Positions 42,485-52,717 of a stretch of 64,000 nt of DNA are shown here, piece by piece; position 1 is the first letter of the stretch; each line of letters starts with the position of its first letter. The DNA comes from Tissierellales bacterium (GTDB lineage: Bacteria; Bacillota; Clostridia; Tissierellales; Tissierellaceae). The stretch spans positions 1 to 64,000 of the forward strand of contig JASLAT010000008.1 of NCBI GenBank assembly GCA_030146915.1. The letters run 5' to 3'. A model generated the notes under the pieces. The model searched no databases and had not been told where the DNA came from. It worked only from the letters and a program-made list of their open reading frames with translations. The position numbers and the translations under genes were made by a program.

Positions 42485-43366
42485 ATGTTAAAAAGTATGA
42501 CTGGTTTTGGACGAGGGGAATATTTAGGTGATAATTATCAATTTAAAGTTGAAATTAAAGCAGTTAATCACAGATATCAAGAGTTTGTAATTAGAATGCC
42601 TAAGTATATGAACTTTTTAGAAGAAAGGATAAGAAAAAAAGTTAAAGAATACATAGCTAGAGGAAAAATAGACATATACATATATTTAGACTATTTAAAT
42701 GATAGTTCACTAGTAATCGATGTAGATTATCCTTTAGCTAAGAAAACATATGATGCATTATCTGGTCTTAATAAAAAATTAGGAATAAAAAATACTGTGG
42801 ATATTGATGACTTGACCTCTATTGTAGATGTAATTACAATAGAGAGAAAAATTGAAGATGAAGAAAATCTATGGAGCGAACTTGAAAAAGCTTTAGAAAT
42901 AGCATTAATAGATATTGATAGTATGAGGTCTATAGAAGGTCAAAATATGCAAGAAGATATGTTGAAACGAATAAACAAAATAGATAGTATATTGGAATCT
43001 ATTGTAGAAAGAGTACCTTTAGTTGAAAAAGAATTTTTAAATAAATTGATAAAAAGGCTAGAGGAACTTGAAAATATTAAATTAAAAGTAGATGATAATA
43101 GACTTGAGATGGAGTTAGCTATATTTGCAGATAAATCTAATATAGATGAAGAAATAGTAAGATTAAAATCCCACCTTGATCAATATAGAGAGATAATGTC
43201 ACAGGGTGGCAGCATAGGCAGAAAGCTAGATTTTTTAGTTCAAGAAATGAATAGAGAAGTGAATACTATTGGTTCCAAAACGGGTGATATTGTAATATCT
43301 AGAGCTGTAGTGGAAATAAAGGCTGAAATAGAAAAAATAAGAGAGCAAATTCAAAATGTTGAGTAA
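42485..43366 (+). CDS. YicC-family endoribonuclease
   Basis: A 293-residue protein starting MLKSMTGFGRGEYLGDNYQFKVEIKAVNHRYQE, the signature of the YicC/YloC family, and ending with the DUF1732 region GRKLDFLVQEMNREVNTIGSK. Members are RNA endonucleases or small-RNA turnover factors. ATG 42485 follows AGAGGTGAG. It heads the remA-gmk-rpoZ-coaBC-priA run; the order is widely conserved. Confidence 0.94.
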   Translation: MLKSMTGFGRGEYLGDNYQFKVEIKAVNHRYQEFVIRMPKYMNFLEERIRKKVKEYIARGKIDIYIYLDYLNDSSLVIDVDYPLAKKTYDALSGLNKKLGIKNTVDIDDLTSIVDVITIERKIEDEENLWSELEKALEIALIDIDSMRSIEGQNMQEDMLKRINKIDSILESIVERVPLVEKEFLNKLIKRLEELENIKLKVDDNRLEMELAIFADKSNIDEEIVRLKSHLDQYREIMSQGGSIGRKLDFLVQEMNREVNTIGSKTGDIVISRAVVEIKAEIEKIREQIQNVE

Positions 43367-43380
43367 AATGGGAGGTTATT

Positions 43381-43623
43381 ATGTCTAATAAACTTATTAA
43401 TATAGGATTTGGTAACGGAGTATCTTTTTCTAGAGTTGTAGCTATTATTAGTCCCGACTCTGCTCCAGTAAAAAGATTGGTTCAAGAGGCAAAAAAAAGA
43501 GGCCAAGCAATAGATGCAACCTACGGTAGAAAAACCAGGACAGTTATAATAATTGATAGTGGGCATATAGTATTAAGTGCACTACATACTGAAACCATTT
43601 GTAATAGGACTAATAATATGTAG
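43381..43623 (+). CDS. remA: RemA-like (DUF370) DNA-binding protein
   Basis: An 80-residue protein with the DUF370 core MSNKLINIGFGNGVSFSRVVAII and RGQAIDATYGRKTRTVIIIDSGHIVLSA. RemA in Bacillus activates biofilm and osmolyte genes; the gmk-adjacent location is the conserved one. ATG 43381 follows GGAGG. The gap to gmk is 24 bases. Confidence 0.93.
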   Translation: MSNKLINIGFGNGVSFSRVVAIISPDSAPVKRLVQEAKKRGQAIDATYGRKTRTVIIIDSGHIVLSALHTETICNRTNNM

Positions 43624-43647
43624 TAGCTAAGAAATAGAGGTGATTTT

Positions 43648-44259
43648 ATGAAGAAAGGGTTTTTATTGTTAATATCAGGGCCATCGGGAGTAGGAAAAGG
43701 AACTTTATGTAACTTACTTTTAGAAAAAAATAAAGATATGATATTTTCGATATCTGCAACAACTAGGAGACCTAGAGAAGGTGAAGTAGATGGGGTTAAT
43801 TATAACTTTATAAGTGAAGAGCATTTTAAAAAAATGATTGAAAATGATGAGTTTTTAGAGTATGCTCATGTTCATACTAATTACTATGGTACCCCTAAAA
43901 AGACTGTTTATGAGGGAATTGAATCGGGGAAAATAGTATTATTAGAAATAGATGTTCAGGGTGCATTACAGGTTAAGAAAAATCATCCAGAACTTGTAAG
44001 TATATTCATACTTCCACCATCTATGAAAGAACTAAAAAAACGTTTAGAAGATAGGGGAACAGAAACACAAGAGGAGTTAAATAAGAGAATAGAAAATGCT
44101 TATAAAGAGATTGATATTTTAAATGAATATGAATACTTTATTATAAATGATAATTTAGAAAATGCACTTGAAGATTTAGAAGCAATAATATTTTCTGAAA
44201 GACAGAAAATAGTTAGGCAAGAAAAATTAAAAGAAAGATATTTAAGGGAGGAATTATAA
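43648..44259 (+). CDS. gmk: Guanylate kinase
   Basis: Gmk phosphorylates GMP to GDP. The 203-residue protein has the P-loop GPSGVGKG (11-18), SATTRRPREGEVDGVNY for GMP binding, and LLEIDVQGA. ATG 43648 follows AGAGGTGAT. The stop overlaps the start of rpoZ (TAATG). Confidence 0.98.
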   Translation: MKKGFLLLISGPSGVGKGTLCNLLLEKNKDMIFSISATTRRPREGEVDGVNYNFISEEHFKKMIENDEFLEYAHVHTNYYGTPKKTVYEGIESGKIVLLEIDVQGALQVKKNHPELVSIFILPPSMKELKKRLEDRGTETQEELNKRIENAYKEIDILNEYEYFIINDNLENALEDLEAIIFSERQKIVRQEKLKERYLREEL

Positions 44260-44453
44260 TGTTAAATCCATCATTTAGAGAGTTAAATGAAAAAGGTGAC
44301 AGTAGATATACATTAGCTATTTTAGTAGCAAAGAGGGCAAGAAAGTTAGTAGATGGTTCAAAGCCATTAGTTGAAACTGATTCTAAAAAACCAGTTAGTA
44401 TTGCATTAGAAGAAGTATTAGCGGGAGAAATAACTTACGAAAGAAAAGAATAG
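44259..44453 (+). CDS. rpoZ: DNA-directed RNA polymerase omega subunit
   Basis: A 64-residue omega subunit with the motif SRYTLAILVAKRARKLVDG, followed by KPVSIALEEVLAGEI. It helps fold the beta' subunit. The ATG overlaps the gmk stop and is preceded by AAGGGAGG, so the two are translationally coupled. Confidence 0.96.
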   Translation: MLNPSFRELNEKGDSRYTLAILVAKRARKLVDGSKPLVETDSKKPVSIALEEVLAGEITYERKE

Positions 44454-44466
44454 TTAGGAGAGTAAT

Positions 44467-45672
44467 ATGTTAAAAGGTAAAACTATAGTTGTAGGTGTAA
44501 CAGGCGGAATAGCTATTTATAAAACCTTAGACTTAATAAGTAGATTAAATAAAGAAAATGCTAATATAGAGGTTATAATGACTGATAGTGCTAAAGAGTT
44601 TATAAACCCAATAACATTTCAAACAATGTCTAATAATCCTGTTCATCATAAAATGTTTAGTGATATAACTAATTATGATGTTGAACATATTTCTTTAGCA
44701 AAAAAAGCAGATTTAATTGTGCTTGCTCCGGCAACTGCTAATACTATTGGTAAAATAGCAAATGGATTAGCAGATAACTTACTAACGACAGTTGTTATGG
44801 CCAGTAAGGCAAAAGTTTTAATAGCACCTGCAATGAATACACAAATGTATATTAATCCCTTAGTCCAGGAAAACATGAAAAAACTTGAAAATATGGGATA
44901 TGATTTTATAAATCCTACATCTGGATTATTAGCATGTGGGGATGTGGGTCAAGGAAAAATGTCTGAGCCAATAGATATACTTGAAAAAATAAAAACTTAT
45001 TTTCATAAAAAAGATTTAAATGGAAAGAAGGTTATTGTTACTGCAGGACCTACAGTAGAAGATATAGATCCTGTTAGATATATTACAAATAGATCTAGCG
45101 GTAAAATGGGTTATAATATAGCTAAAAAAGCTGCAAATAGAGGTGCAGAAGTTATATTAATAAGTGGACCTAGTAGATTAGAGGCTCCAGAGGGTGTGAA
45201 ACTTGTAAATGTAAGAAGTACTAAAGATATGTTTGACGCACTAGGAGAAGAATTTGATGATGCTGATATTTTAATAAAAGCAGCTGCTCCTTCTGATTTT
45301 AAACCTAAGAAAAGATTTAAAGACAAAATAAAAAAGGAAGATGATGAAGAAACCTTCATTATTGAATATGTTAAAAATCCTGATATTCTTGCTCATTATG
45401 GCAATAAAAAGAATAAACAAGTGGTTATTGGATTTGCTGCAGAAACTAATAATTTAGTATCAAATGCAAAGAAAAAAATAAAGAAAAAGAATCTCGATCT
45501 AATAATTGCCAATGATGTAAGTAAAGAGGGAGCTGGATTTGATGGGGATACCAACATAGTTTCAATAATAGATAATAATGGCAAGATAGAGGAGTACTCT
45601 CTAATGGCTAAGTCTGACTTAGCAGATATAATTTTAGATAAAGCTATTGATATTGCAAAACTTAAAAGTTAG
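44467..45672 (+). CDS. coaBC: Phosphopantothenoylcysteine decarboxylase/synthetase
   Basis: A bifunctional coenzyme A enzyme of 401 residues. The N-terminal CoaC flavoprotein domain has GVTGGIAIYK and PAMNTQMYINP; the C-terminal CoaB domain (from about 185) has TAGPTVEDIDPVRYITNRSSGKMGY and a late VGFAAETNN-like motif. ATG 44467 follows TTAGGAGAG. coaD, a later enzyme of the pathway, lies at 62752. Confidence 0.97.
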   Translation: MLKGKTIVVGVTGGIAIYKTLDLISRLNKENANIEVIMTDSAKEFINPITFQTMSNNPVHHKMFSDITNYDVEHISLAKKADLIVLAPATANTIGKIANGLADNLLTTVVMASKAKVLIAPAMNTQMYINPLVQENMKKLENMGYDFINPTSGLLACGDVGQGKMSEPIDILEKIKTYFHKKDLNGKKVIVTAGPTVEDIDPVRYITNRSSGKMGYNIAKKAANRGAEVILISGPSRLEAPEGVKLVNVRSTKDMFDALGEEFDDADILIKAAAPSDFKPKKRFKDKIKKEDDEETFIIEYVKNPDILAHYGNKKNKQVVIGFAAETNNLVSNAKKKIKKKNLDLIIANDVSKEGAGFDGDTNIVSIIDNNGKIEEYSLMAKSDLADIILDKAIDIAKLKS

Positions 45673-45708
45673 ATTTTATCTAACTTTTAAGTTATAAAGG
45701 ATGATGTA

Positions 45709-48171
45709 ATGAAAATTAAATATGCACACGTGATAATCGATAATAAATCGTTAGCAACTAATAGACTGTACACATATAAAATAAATAAGGATCTTTTAGA
45801 CAATATTCAGGTAGGTATGAGAGTTATTATTCCATTCGGAAAAGGAAATAAAAATATAAAAGCTTTAGTTGTGAATATATTTGATGAATTCAAAGGAAAT
45901 TATAAGTTAAAAGAAATAATAGACATACTAGATGATAGGCCTATAATATCTAAGGATATGATTGAACTTAGTAAATGGATAAGTAAAACTTATTTATCTT
46001 CTTATTTAGATGCCTTAAATCTGGTATTACCACCAGGTAATTTTAAAGAGATAGAAACTTATGTATCTTTGTTAAAAAAGCCTGGTGATTTTTTGGATAA
46101 AGACATAAATAAGATATTATCATATCTGAGTACTAAAGAGAAAATAAAATTATCAGAATTAAAAAAAGAACTTAAAATAAAAAATATTAACGAGCTTTTA
46201 AAATCTTTAAAAGATCAAGATTTTATAGATATAAGTATAGAAGTAGAAACATCTATAAAAAGGAAAAAAGAAAAAAGAATAAAAATAAAAGAAAACTTAA
46301 AGTTTGAAAATGCCATAAAAAAAATTAACAAAATAGCTGTAAAACAGATAGAGGTTTTAAAATATATATATGAAATAAAAGATATTAGCTTTAAAGCTTT
46401 ACTTAAAAATCTCAATGTAAGTAATGGGCCAGTAGATGAATTAGAAAAAAAGGGCTTGATAGATACTTATTATAAAGAGATAGATAGGATGAATATCAAT
46501 GAGGATATAAAAACTTATGCAAAGCATAAGCTTAATAAAGAACAACAAATAGCTTTTAATAGAATATTGGAGAGCCATAAATCTAAATTTGGTGAAAAGA
46601 AGCATTTACTTATGGGAATAACCGGTAGTGGTAAGACAGAAATATATCTTCAATTAGTGGAAGAAATGATAAAAGAAGGAAAAGATTCAATTATACTAGT
46701 ACCCGAAATTTCTTTAACGCCACAGACTATTGAACGTTTTGTTGGCAGATTTAAAGATGATGTAGCTGTTCTACACAGCAAATTATCTTATGGTGAAAGA
46801 TTTGATCAATGGAGAAAAATAAAAGAAGGTAAGGTAAAGATTGCGGTAGGTGCAAGGTCTGGTATTTTTGCACCATTTAATAATTTGGGCTTAATAATAA
46901 TAGATGAAGAACATGAAGATAGCTATAAATCTTCTCAAAATCCCAAGTACGATACGATTAAAGTTGCCGAAAAAAGAATTGAGATGGAGGGTGGAAGTCT
47001 AGTTTTAGGAACAGCAACACCATCTATAGACTCATACTATCAAAGTAAATTGGGTAATTATAAATTATCAGTCTTAGAAACTAGGGCTAATAATTCTAAA
47101 CTACCTGAAATAGAATTAGTTGATATGCGAGAGGAACTAAATGAAGGTAACAGGAGTATTTTTAGTAATAGTTTATATTATGCAATTGCAGAGAATCTTA
47201 GAAATAAGAAACAAACAATTTTATTTTTAAATAGAAGAGGATTCTCTTCTTTTGTATCTTGCAGAAGCTGTGGCTATGTTATAAAATGTAGTGATTGTGA
47301 GGTTTCTATGACTTATCACAAAAATTTATCTAGACTAAAATGTCATTATTGTGGTAAAACTGAAATTTATCCTAAGGTGTGTCCTAATTGTTCAAGCTCT
47401 TATATTAAAGATTTTGGAATAGGTACTCAGCAGGTAGAGTACATCTCTAAACAAGTTTTTCCAAAGGCTAATATCGTAAGAGTAGATACAGATACTATGA
47501 ATCGAAAAGGTAGTTATGATAAAATGTTTAAAGAGATGAATAATGGAAAGATTGATATTTTAATTGGTACACAAATGATATCTAAAGGATTAGATTTTAA
47601 AAATGTTAATTTAGTAGGTATTATAGCTGCGGATACTAGTCTAAATTTACCAGATTATAAATCTTCGGAAAAGACTTTTCAACTTATAACACAAGTTGCA
47701 GGAAGAACTGGTAGAGGTGAAGAAGATGGTAGAGTTATATTACAAACTTATAATCCAGATCATTATAGTATACAGAGTGCTAAGAGCTATAGTTATGAAG
47801 ATTTTTATAATACAGAGATAAAACTACGTAAAGAGTTTAATTATCCACCTTTTATCAATATAGTAAGTATTCTAGTTTATGGTAAAGAAAATAGTGAGGT
47901 AATGAAAGTTTCTTATCAGATTGGTGAACTTATTAAAACAAGGTATAAAGGGGTAATAGATTATAATGAAGACTTTATTTTAGGTCCGTACCCAGCGCCA
48001 CTAGAAAAAATTAAAAGAAATTTTAGATGGCAAATATTAATTAAAGCTACGGATGTAAGTTTTTTAAATGTAAAGGATATAATAGAAGATATAATTTTAC
48101 AAAACAAATTTAATCTATCCTTAAATAAAGTAAAAATAAGTATAGATGTAAATCCAAATTCAATATTATAA
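45709..48171 (+). CDS. priA: Primosomal replication-restart helicase PriA
   Basis: PriA reloads the replicative helicase at collapsed forks. The 820-residue protein has an N-terminal DNA-binding domain, Walker A GITGSGKTEIY, Walker B DEEHEDSY, and a zinc-binding insert with paired CxxC motifs (SCRSCGYVIKCSDC; CHYCG; CPNC) before the second helicase lobe. A hairpin in the coaBC stop region (AAACTTAAAAGTT-like) precedes the ATG at 45709, behind AAGGATGATG. Confidence 0.97.
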   Translation: MKIKYAHVIIDNKSLATNRLYTYKINKDLLDNIQVGMRVIIPFGKGNKNIKALVVNIFDEFKGNYKLKEIIDILDDRPIISKDMIELSKWISKTYLSSYLDALNLVLPPGNFKEIETYVSLLKKPGDFLDKDINKILSYLSTKEKIKLSELKKELKIKNINELLKSLKDQDFIDISIEVETSIKRKKEKRIKIKENLKFENAIKKINKIAVKQIEVLKYIYEIKDISFKALLKNLNVSNGPVDELEKKGLIDTYYKEIDRMNINEDIKTYAKHKLNKEQQIAFNRILESHKSKFGEKKHLLMGITGSGKTEIYLQLVEEMIKEGKDSIILVPEISLTPQTIERFVGRFKDDVAVLHSKLSYGERFDQWRKIKEGKVKIAVGARSGIFAPFNNLGLIIIDEEHEDSYKSSQNPKYDTIKVAEKRIEMEGGSLVLGTATPSIDSYYQSKLGNYKLSVLETRANNSKLPEIELVDMREELNEGNRSIFSNSLYYAIAENLRNKKQTILFLNRRGFSSFVSCRSCGYVIKCSDCEVSMTYHKNLSRLKCHYCGKTEIYPKVCPNCSSSYIKDFGIGTQQVEYISKQVFPKANIVRVDTDTMNRKGSYDKMFKEMNNGKIDILIGTQMISKGLDFKNVNLVGIIAADTSLNLPDYKSSEKTFQLITQVAGRTGRGEEDGRVILQTYNPDHYSIQSAKSYSYEDFYNTEIKLRKEFNYPPFINIVSILVYGKENSEVMKVSYQIGELIKTRYKGVIDYNEDFILGPYPAPLEKIKRNFRWQILIKATDVSFLNVKDIIEDIILQNKFNLSLNKVKISIDVNPNSIL

Positions 48172-48188
48172 TTAGGGAGGAGAAAAAA

Positions 48189-48656
48189 ATGGCAATAAGA
48201 CAATTAAGATATGATGGTGATCCGCTATTAAGAAAAAAATCAAGGGAAGTAGAAAAAATAGATGATAGAATTAAAGAATTACTAGATGATATGTTAGAAA
48301 CTATGTATCATGAAGAAGGGGTTGGATTAGCAGCTCCCCAAGTAGGTATATTAAGGAGAGTAATTGTTATAGATGATGGAAATGGTCCAATAAAAATGAT
48401 TAATCCAGAAATAATAGAAAAAGATGGGGAGGTATCTGGAGTTGAAGGATGTCTTTCTGTTCCTAATAGAAATGGATATGTAAATAGACCATATACTATT
48501 AAAGTTAAGTATCAAGATGAGAATGGAAAAAATATGTCGATGGAGGCTAGGGGATTATTAGCTAGAATAATATGTCATGAAGTAGATCATTTAGATGGTA
48601 TATTATATATAGATAAGATGACAGAGGAGATATTCTTAGAGGAGGAAGGTAATTAA
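48189..48656 (+). CDS. def: Peptide deformylase
   Basis: Def removes the N-formyl group of new proteins. The 155-residue protein has motif 1 GVGLAAPQVG (44-53), motif 2 EGCLSVP with metal ligand C88, and motif 3 HEVDHLDG with H130, E131 and H134. ATG 48189 follows AGGGAGGAG. Its stop overlaps the fmt start (TAATG). Confidence 0.98.
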   Translation: MAIRQLRYDGDPLLRKKSREVEKIDDRIKELLDDMLETMYHEEGVGLAAPQVGILRRVIVIDDGNGPIKMINPEIIEKDGEVSGVEGCLSVPNRNGYVNRPYTIKVKYQDENGKNMSMEARGLLARIICHEVDHLDGILYIDKMTEEIFLEEEGN

Positions 48657-49585
48657 TGAATATAGTATTTATGGGTACTCCTGAATTTGCTGTACCAAGT
48701 CTTGTATCCTTATATGAGGAAGGCTATGATATAGATTTGGTTATTACTCAGCAAGATAGAAGAAGGGGGAGAGGAAAGAAACTACAACCTACAGATGTTA
48801 AGAAAAAAGCATTAGAATTAGGTCTATCTGTATATCAACCTGAAAATGTTAACTCAAAAGAATCAGTAGAGAAAATAAAATCCTTGAAACCTGATTTTAT
48901 AGTTGTAGCTGCCTATGGACAAATAATTAGAAAAGATATATTAGCTATACCTAAATACGATATTATAAATGTTCATGCTTCGCTTTTACCGAAATATAGA
49001 GGAGCAGCACCTATAAATTGGGCAATAGTTAATGGAGAAAAAGAGACAGGTATAACTATAATGGAAATACAAGAAGGGTTAGATACAGGAGATATGATAC
49101 TTCAAGAATCCTTTAAAATAAAAGAAGATGATGATGCTTCAAAAGTTCATGATAGATTAGCAAAATTAGGTGGCAAGTTAATAAAAGAAGCTATAGTTGG
49201 GATTGTAGATGGCAGCTTAAATAGAAAAAAACAAAATGATAATGAATCTTCTTATGCCCCTATGTTGAGCAAGGAAAGTGGAAGGATAGACTGGAATAAG
49301 AGTTCAGTTGAAATAAGAAATCTAATTAGAGGATTTAAACCTTGGCCATCAGCTTTTACAGATTACAAGGGTGATATGATGAAAATACATTGGGCAGAAA
49401 TTTCAGATTTAAATTTAGATGGTAAACCAGGTGAAATAGTAAAAGTTGACAAGGAATCTATTTATGTAAAAACTGGCGATGGTGTGTTGAGACTAGTAGA
49501 GATACAAATGCCAGGAAATCGTAAAATGTTAACATCTCAATATTTGTTAGGTAATAATATTGAAGAAAAAACTATATTAATATAG
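48656..49585 (+). CDS. fmt: Methionyl-tRNA formyltransferase
   Basis: Fmt formylates initiator Met-tRNA with 10-formyl-tetrahydrofolate. The 309-residue protein has MGTPEFAVPSL, the catalytic region NVHASLLPKYRGAAPINWAI and a C-terminal OB domain. It pairs with def, whose stop codon it overlaps. Confidence 0.98.
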   Translation: MNIVFMGTPEFAVPSLVSLYEEGYDIDLVITQQDRRRGRGKKLQPTDVKKKALELGLSVYQPENVNSKESVEKIKSLKPDFIVVAAYGQIIRKDILAIPKYDIINVHASLLPKYRGAAPINWAIVNGEKETGITIMEIQEGLDTGDMILQESFKIKEDDDASKVHDRLAKLGGKLIKEAIVGIVDGSLNRKKQNDNESSYAPMLSKESGRIDWNKSSVEIRNLIRGFKPWPSAFTDYKGDMMKIHWAEISDLNLDGKPGEIVKVDKESIYVKTGDGVLRLVEIQMPGNRKMLTSQYLLGNNIEEKTILI

Positions 49586-49602
49586 TTAGGAGATGATTGA
49601 AG

Positions 49603-50304
49603 ATGAGAGGTCTTTATTATGGAGCGGAGTATTATAGCTCGTGGATAATGTTTGTTCTTCCGGCTATGCTTTTGGCTCTTTATGCTCAGGCAACAATCAA
49701 AAAAAGATACTATCAATACAGTAAAATCTCTAGCAAAACTGGATATACTGGTGCTGGAGTAGCAAGGTTAATTTTAGATAGAAATGGTTTAGAGCATGTA
49801 CAAATACAAAGAGCTAGAGGGGAACTATCAGATCATTATGATCCTAGAACAAAAGTTATAAGATTATCAGAAGGAGTTTTTGACAGTAGTAGTATAGCTG
49901 CATTAGGCATAGCTGCACACGAAGTAGGCCATGCTATACAAGATGGTACAGACTACACTTTCTTAAGGTTTAGAAATGCTATAGCTCCTTTAGCAAGTAT
50001 AGGATCTAACTTAGTTTGGACTCTTATATTCTTAGGTTTTATAATTAGTTCATTCTTTATAGAATTAGCTATTGTTTTATTCTTGGGTGTTGTTGTATTT
50101 CAAATAGTAACTCTACCAGTTGAAATAAATGCAAGTAGAAGAGCATTATATCAACTAGAAAATAACATTATTCCAAGTGATGAAATTAATGGAGTAAGGA
50201 AAGTTCTTAAAGCTGCAGCGTTAACGTATGTAGCAGCTACTCTAGTATCTATTGGAGAGCTTTTAAGAATTCTAGCTATTACTAATAATAGAAGGGATAG
50301 ATAA
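49603..50304 (+). CDS. YugP-type zinc metallopeptidase, membrane-bound
   Basis: A 233-residue protein with an N-terminal membrane segment, a zinc-protease motif HEVGHAIQ near 106-113 and two or three later membrane helices, the layout of the DUF1285/YugP metallopeptidase family. Its substrates are unknown. The TAGGAG site suits ATG 49603 better than TTG 49597, which is close to it. Confidence 0.9.
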   Translation: MRGLYYGAEYYSSWIMFVLPAMLLALYAQATIKKRYYQYSKISSKTGYTGAGVARLILDRNGLEHVQIQRARGELSDHYDPRTKVIRLSEGVFDSSSIAALGIAAHEVGHAIQDGTDYTFLRFRNAIAPLASIGSNLVWTLIFLGFIISSFFIELAIVLFLGVVVFQIVTLPVEINASRRALYQLENNIIPSDEINGVRKVLKAAALTYVAATLVSIGELLRILAITNNRRDR

Positions 50305-50305
50305 G

Positions 50306-50334
50306 ATAGGGGAACTTCCCCTATTTTATTTTAT
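50306..50334 (+). terminator. Terminator-like hairpin between yugP-like gene and rsmB
   Basis: ATAGGGG and CCCCTAT enclose AACTT, followed by TTTATTTTAT. As the operon continues with 16 bases to rsmB, this may act as a partial terminator. Confidence 0.7.
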
Positions 50335-50350
50335 ATAAGGAGATGTTTTT

Positions 50351-51649
50351 ATGAATGGAAGAGAAATATCCTTAGCTATATTATCAGATATTTATTATAA
50401 AAAGGGTTATTCCAATATAACAATTAATAAATATATAAGAAAATATGGCGATAGGGAGTCTAGGTTTATTAGAGAATTAGTTTACGGTAGTTTAGAAAAC
50501 CTCATATATTTAGACTGTATTTTATCAAAAGTATCTAAAGTTAAGAAGGGTAGGATTCAAAAAGATATTTATTTACTTTTGATTATGAGTATCTATCAAA
50601 TTTACTTTATGGAAAAAGTCCCAGATAGGGCAGTTGTTAATGAAGCTGTAGAAATATCTAAAAAGATAAGCAATAGAGGTGGTAGTTCTTTTGTAAATGG
50701 TGTTTTAAGAAATATAATTAGAAATAAGGATAAATTGGCTCAAATACCTAATAAAGATCAAGTAGAATACTTGTCTATAAAGTATTCACATCCAAGTTGG
50801 TTAGTTAGTGTTTGGGTTGATAGATTTGGATTGGATTTTACAAAAGAACTACTTAAATCTAATAATGAAGTAGCAGAGTTTTATATTAGAGTAAACACAA
50901 GTATTATTAATAGGGATAAACTAGCTACATTACTTATAGATAAAGGATATATTATAAAGAAATCTAATATTAATGATAAATTTATTAAAGTAGAAAATCC
51001 TACTGGTATTTTAAATATTGAAGAATTTAAAAAAGGATATTTTAGTGTTCAAGATATAAGCAGTGGTTATGTTGCTAAGTTGATGGAACCAAAAGAAGAT
51101 GATTTAGTTTTAGATTTATGTGCTGCACCTGGAGGAAAAACTTTAGATATAGCAGAAAGAATGATGAATAAAGGTAAGATACTAGCAAGAGACCTTCATC
51201 CACATAGACTACAGCTAATTGAAGGCAATATGAATAGACTTAATATAAATAATATAGAACTTAAGGTACAAAATGCTCGAGAGATAGATGAAAGTCTATT
51301 AAACAAAATTGATAAATGTTTGGTGGATGCACCATGTTCAGGCTTAGGTACAATTAGAAGAAACCCAGAAATAAAACTAAATATAAAAAAGGAAAGTATA
51401 TATGAACTATCTATTATACAAAAGGATATACTAGATAAAGCAAAAGAATATATAAAGCCAGGTGGGTATTTATTTTATAGTACTTGTACTATAATGCAGG
51501 AAGAGAATGAAGATGTCATTGAAGACTTTTTAAGTAAAAATAAAAATTTTAACCTAATAAAAATATATGACAGAGATTATTTGAATCTTTATCCTAATAA
51601 AGATGATTCTGATGGTTTCTTTATTGCAAAACTTAAAAGAATGGAGTGA
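50351..51649 (+). CDS. rsmB: 16S rRNA m5C967 methyltransferase
   Basis: A 432-residue protein with an N-terminal NusB-like RNA-binding domain and a C-terminal SAM methyltransferase domain: LDLCAAPGGKTLDIAE, DAPCSGLGT and the catalytic-cysteine motif FYSTCTI. ATG 50351 follows AAGGAGATG. Its last codons overlap the ribosome site of rlmN. Confidence 0.96.
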   Translation: MNGREISLAILSDIYYKKGYSNITINKYIRKYGDRESRFIRELVYGSLENLIYLDCILSKVSKVKKGRIQKDIYLLLIMSIYQIYFMEKVPDRAVVNEAVEISKKISNRGGSSFVNGVLRNIIRNKDKLAQIPNKDQVEYLSIKYSHPSWLVSVWVDRFGLDFTKELLKSNNEVAEFYIRVNTSIINRDKLATLLIDKGYIIKKSNINDKFIKVENPTGILNIEEFKKGYFSVQDISSGYVAKLMEPKEDDLVLDLCAAPGGKTLDIAERMMNKGKILARDLHPHRLQLIEGNMNRLNINNIELKVQNAREIDESLLNKIDKCLVDAPCSGLGTIRRNPEIKLNIKKESIYELSIIQKDILDKAKEYIKPGGYLFYSTCTIMQEENEDVIEDFLSKNKNFNLIKIYDRDYLNLYPNKDDSDGFFIAKLKRME

Positions 51650-51654
51650 TTAAT

Positions 51655-52701
51655 TTGATAGAAAAACAAGAATTAAATAGTCTTAACTTAAAAGAATTAG
51701 AAGAGCTTGTTGTAAGTCTTGGAGAAAAAAAGTTTAGAGCCAGTCAAATTTTTAACTTTATCCATAAGAATAAAGTTAATAAAATAGAAGATATAACTAC
51801 CTTATCTAAGAATTTTAGAAATAAGTTAGTGGAAAATTCTTATATAAATAAAATTAATATCTTCAAAAGATATGACTCTAAATTAGATAATACAAAAAAA
51901 TATTTGTATCTATTGGAGGATAATAATATAATAGAAGCTGTAGCTATGGAATATAAGCATGGCACATCAATATGTATTTCAACTCAAGTAGGATGTAAAA
52001 TGGGATGCTCTTTTTGTGCCTCTACAAAAGGAGGGTTAATAAGAGATTTAACACCTGCAGAAATGTTAGAACAAGTTTATGAGATCGAAAAAGATTTAGG
52101 CCATGATATATCCAATATAGTACTTATGGGTAGTGGAGAACCTTTGGATAATTATGAAAATGTAATCAAATTTATAGATATAGTTACAAATGAAAATGGC
52201 AGGAACTTAAGTATGAGGAGCATAACATTATCAACCTGTGGAGTTGTACCGAGTATATATAAACTGGCTGATGAGGATATACCTATCACCCTAGCTATAT
52301 CTTTACATTCTGCATTTGATGACAAAAGAAAAGAGATTATGCCTATAGCAAATAAGTATACTATTTCTGAAATAGTTGAAGCTTGTAAGTATTATATAGA
52401 TAAAACTGGTCGTAGAGTAAGTTTTGAATATACTCTTATAAGTGATGTAAATGACAGAAAAGAAGATGCTTTAGAATTATATCAAATTTTAAAAGGGCTT
52501 AAAGCTCACTTAAACTTAATCCCTTTAAACCCTATTAAGGAGTTTAATGAAACAAATAGCAGTGATGATAGTATTAAAAAATTTAAAAAGATCTTAGAAG
52601 ATAAAGGTATCACTACCACTATTAGGCGTGAAATGGGTAGAGATATTAGCGCTTCTTGTGGTCAGTTAAGACGTTCAGCTCTAGAAAATAGAGATATCTA
52701 G
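51655..52701 (+). CDS. rlmN: 23S rRNA/tRNA m2A methyltransferase RlmN
   Basis: A radical SAM enzyme that methylates A2503 of 23S rRNA. The 348-residue protein has the cluster motif CKMGCSFC (C114, C118, C121), the SAM-binding GSGEPLDN, and a late RREMGRDISASCGQL with the methyl-relay cysteine. I chose TTG 51655, seven bases after GGAGTG, over GTG 51646, which lies in that site and inside rsmB. Confidence 0.97.
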   Translation: MIEKQELNSLNLKELEELVVSLGEKKFRASQIFNFIHKNKVNKIEDITTLSKNFRNKLVENSYINKINIFKRYDSKLDNTKKYLYLLEDNNIIEAVAMEYKHGTSICISTQVGCKMGCSFCASTKGGLIRDLTPAEMLEQVYEIEKDLGHDISNIVLMGSGEPLDNYENVIKFIDIVTNENGRNLSMRSITLSTCGVVPSIYKLADEDIPITLAISLHSAFDDKRKEIMPIANKYTISEIVEACKYYIDKTGRRVSFEYTLISDVNDRKEDALELYQILKGLKAHLNLIPLNPIKEFNETNSSDDSIKKFKKILEDKGITTTIRREMGRDISASCGQLRRSALENRDI

Positions 52702-52717
52702 AAATAGAGGTGGTAAT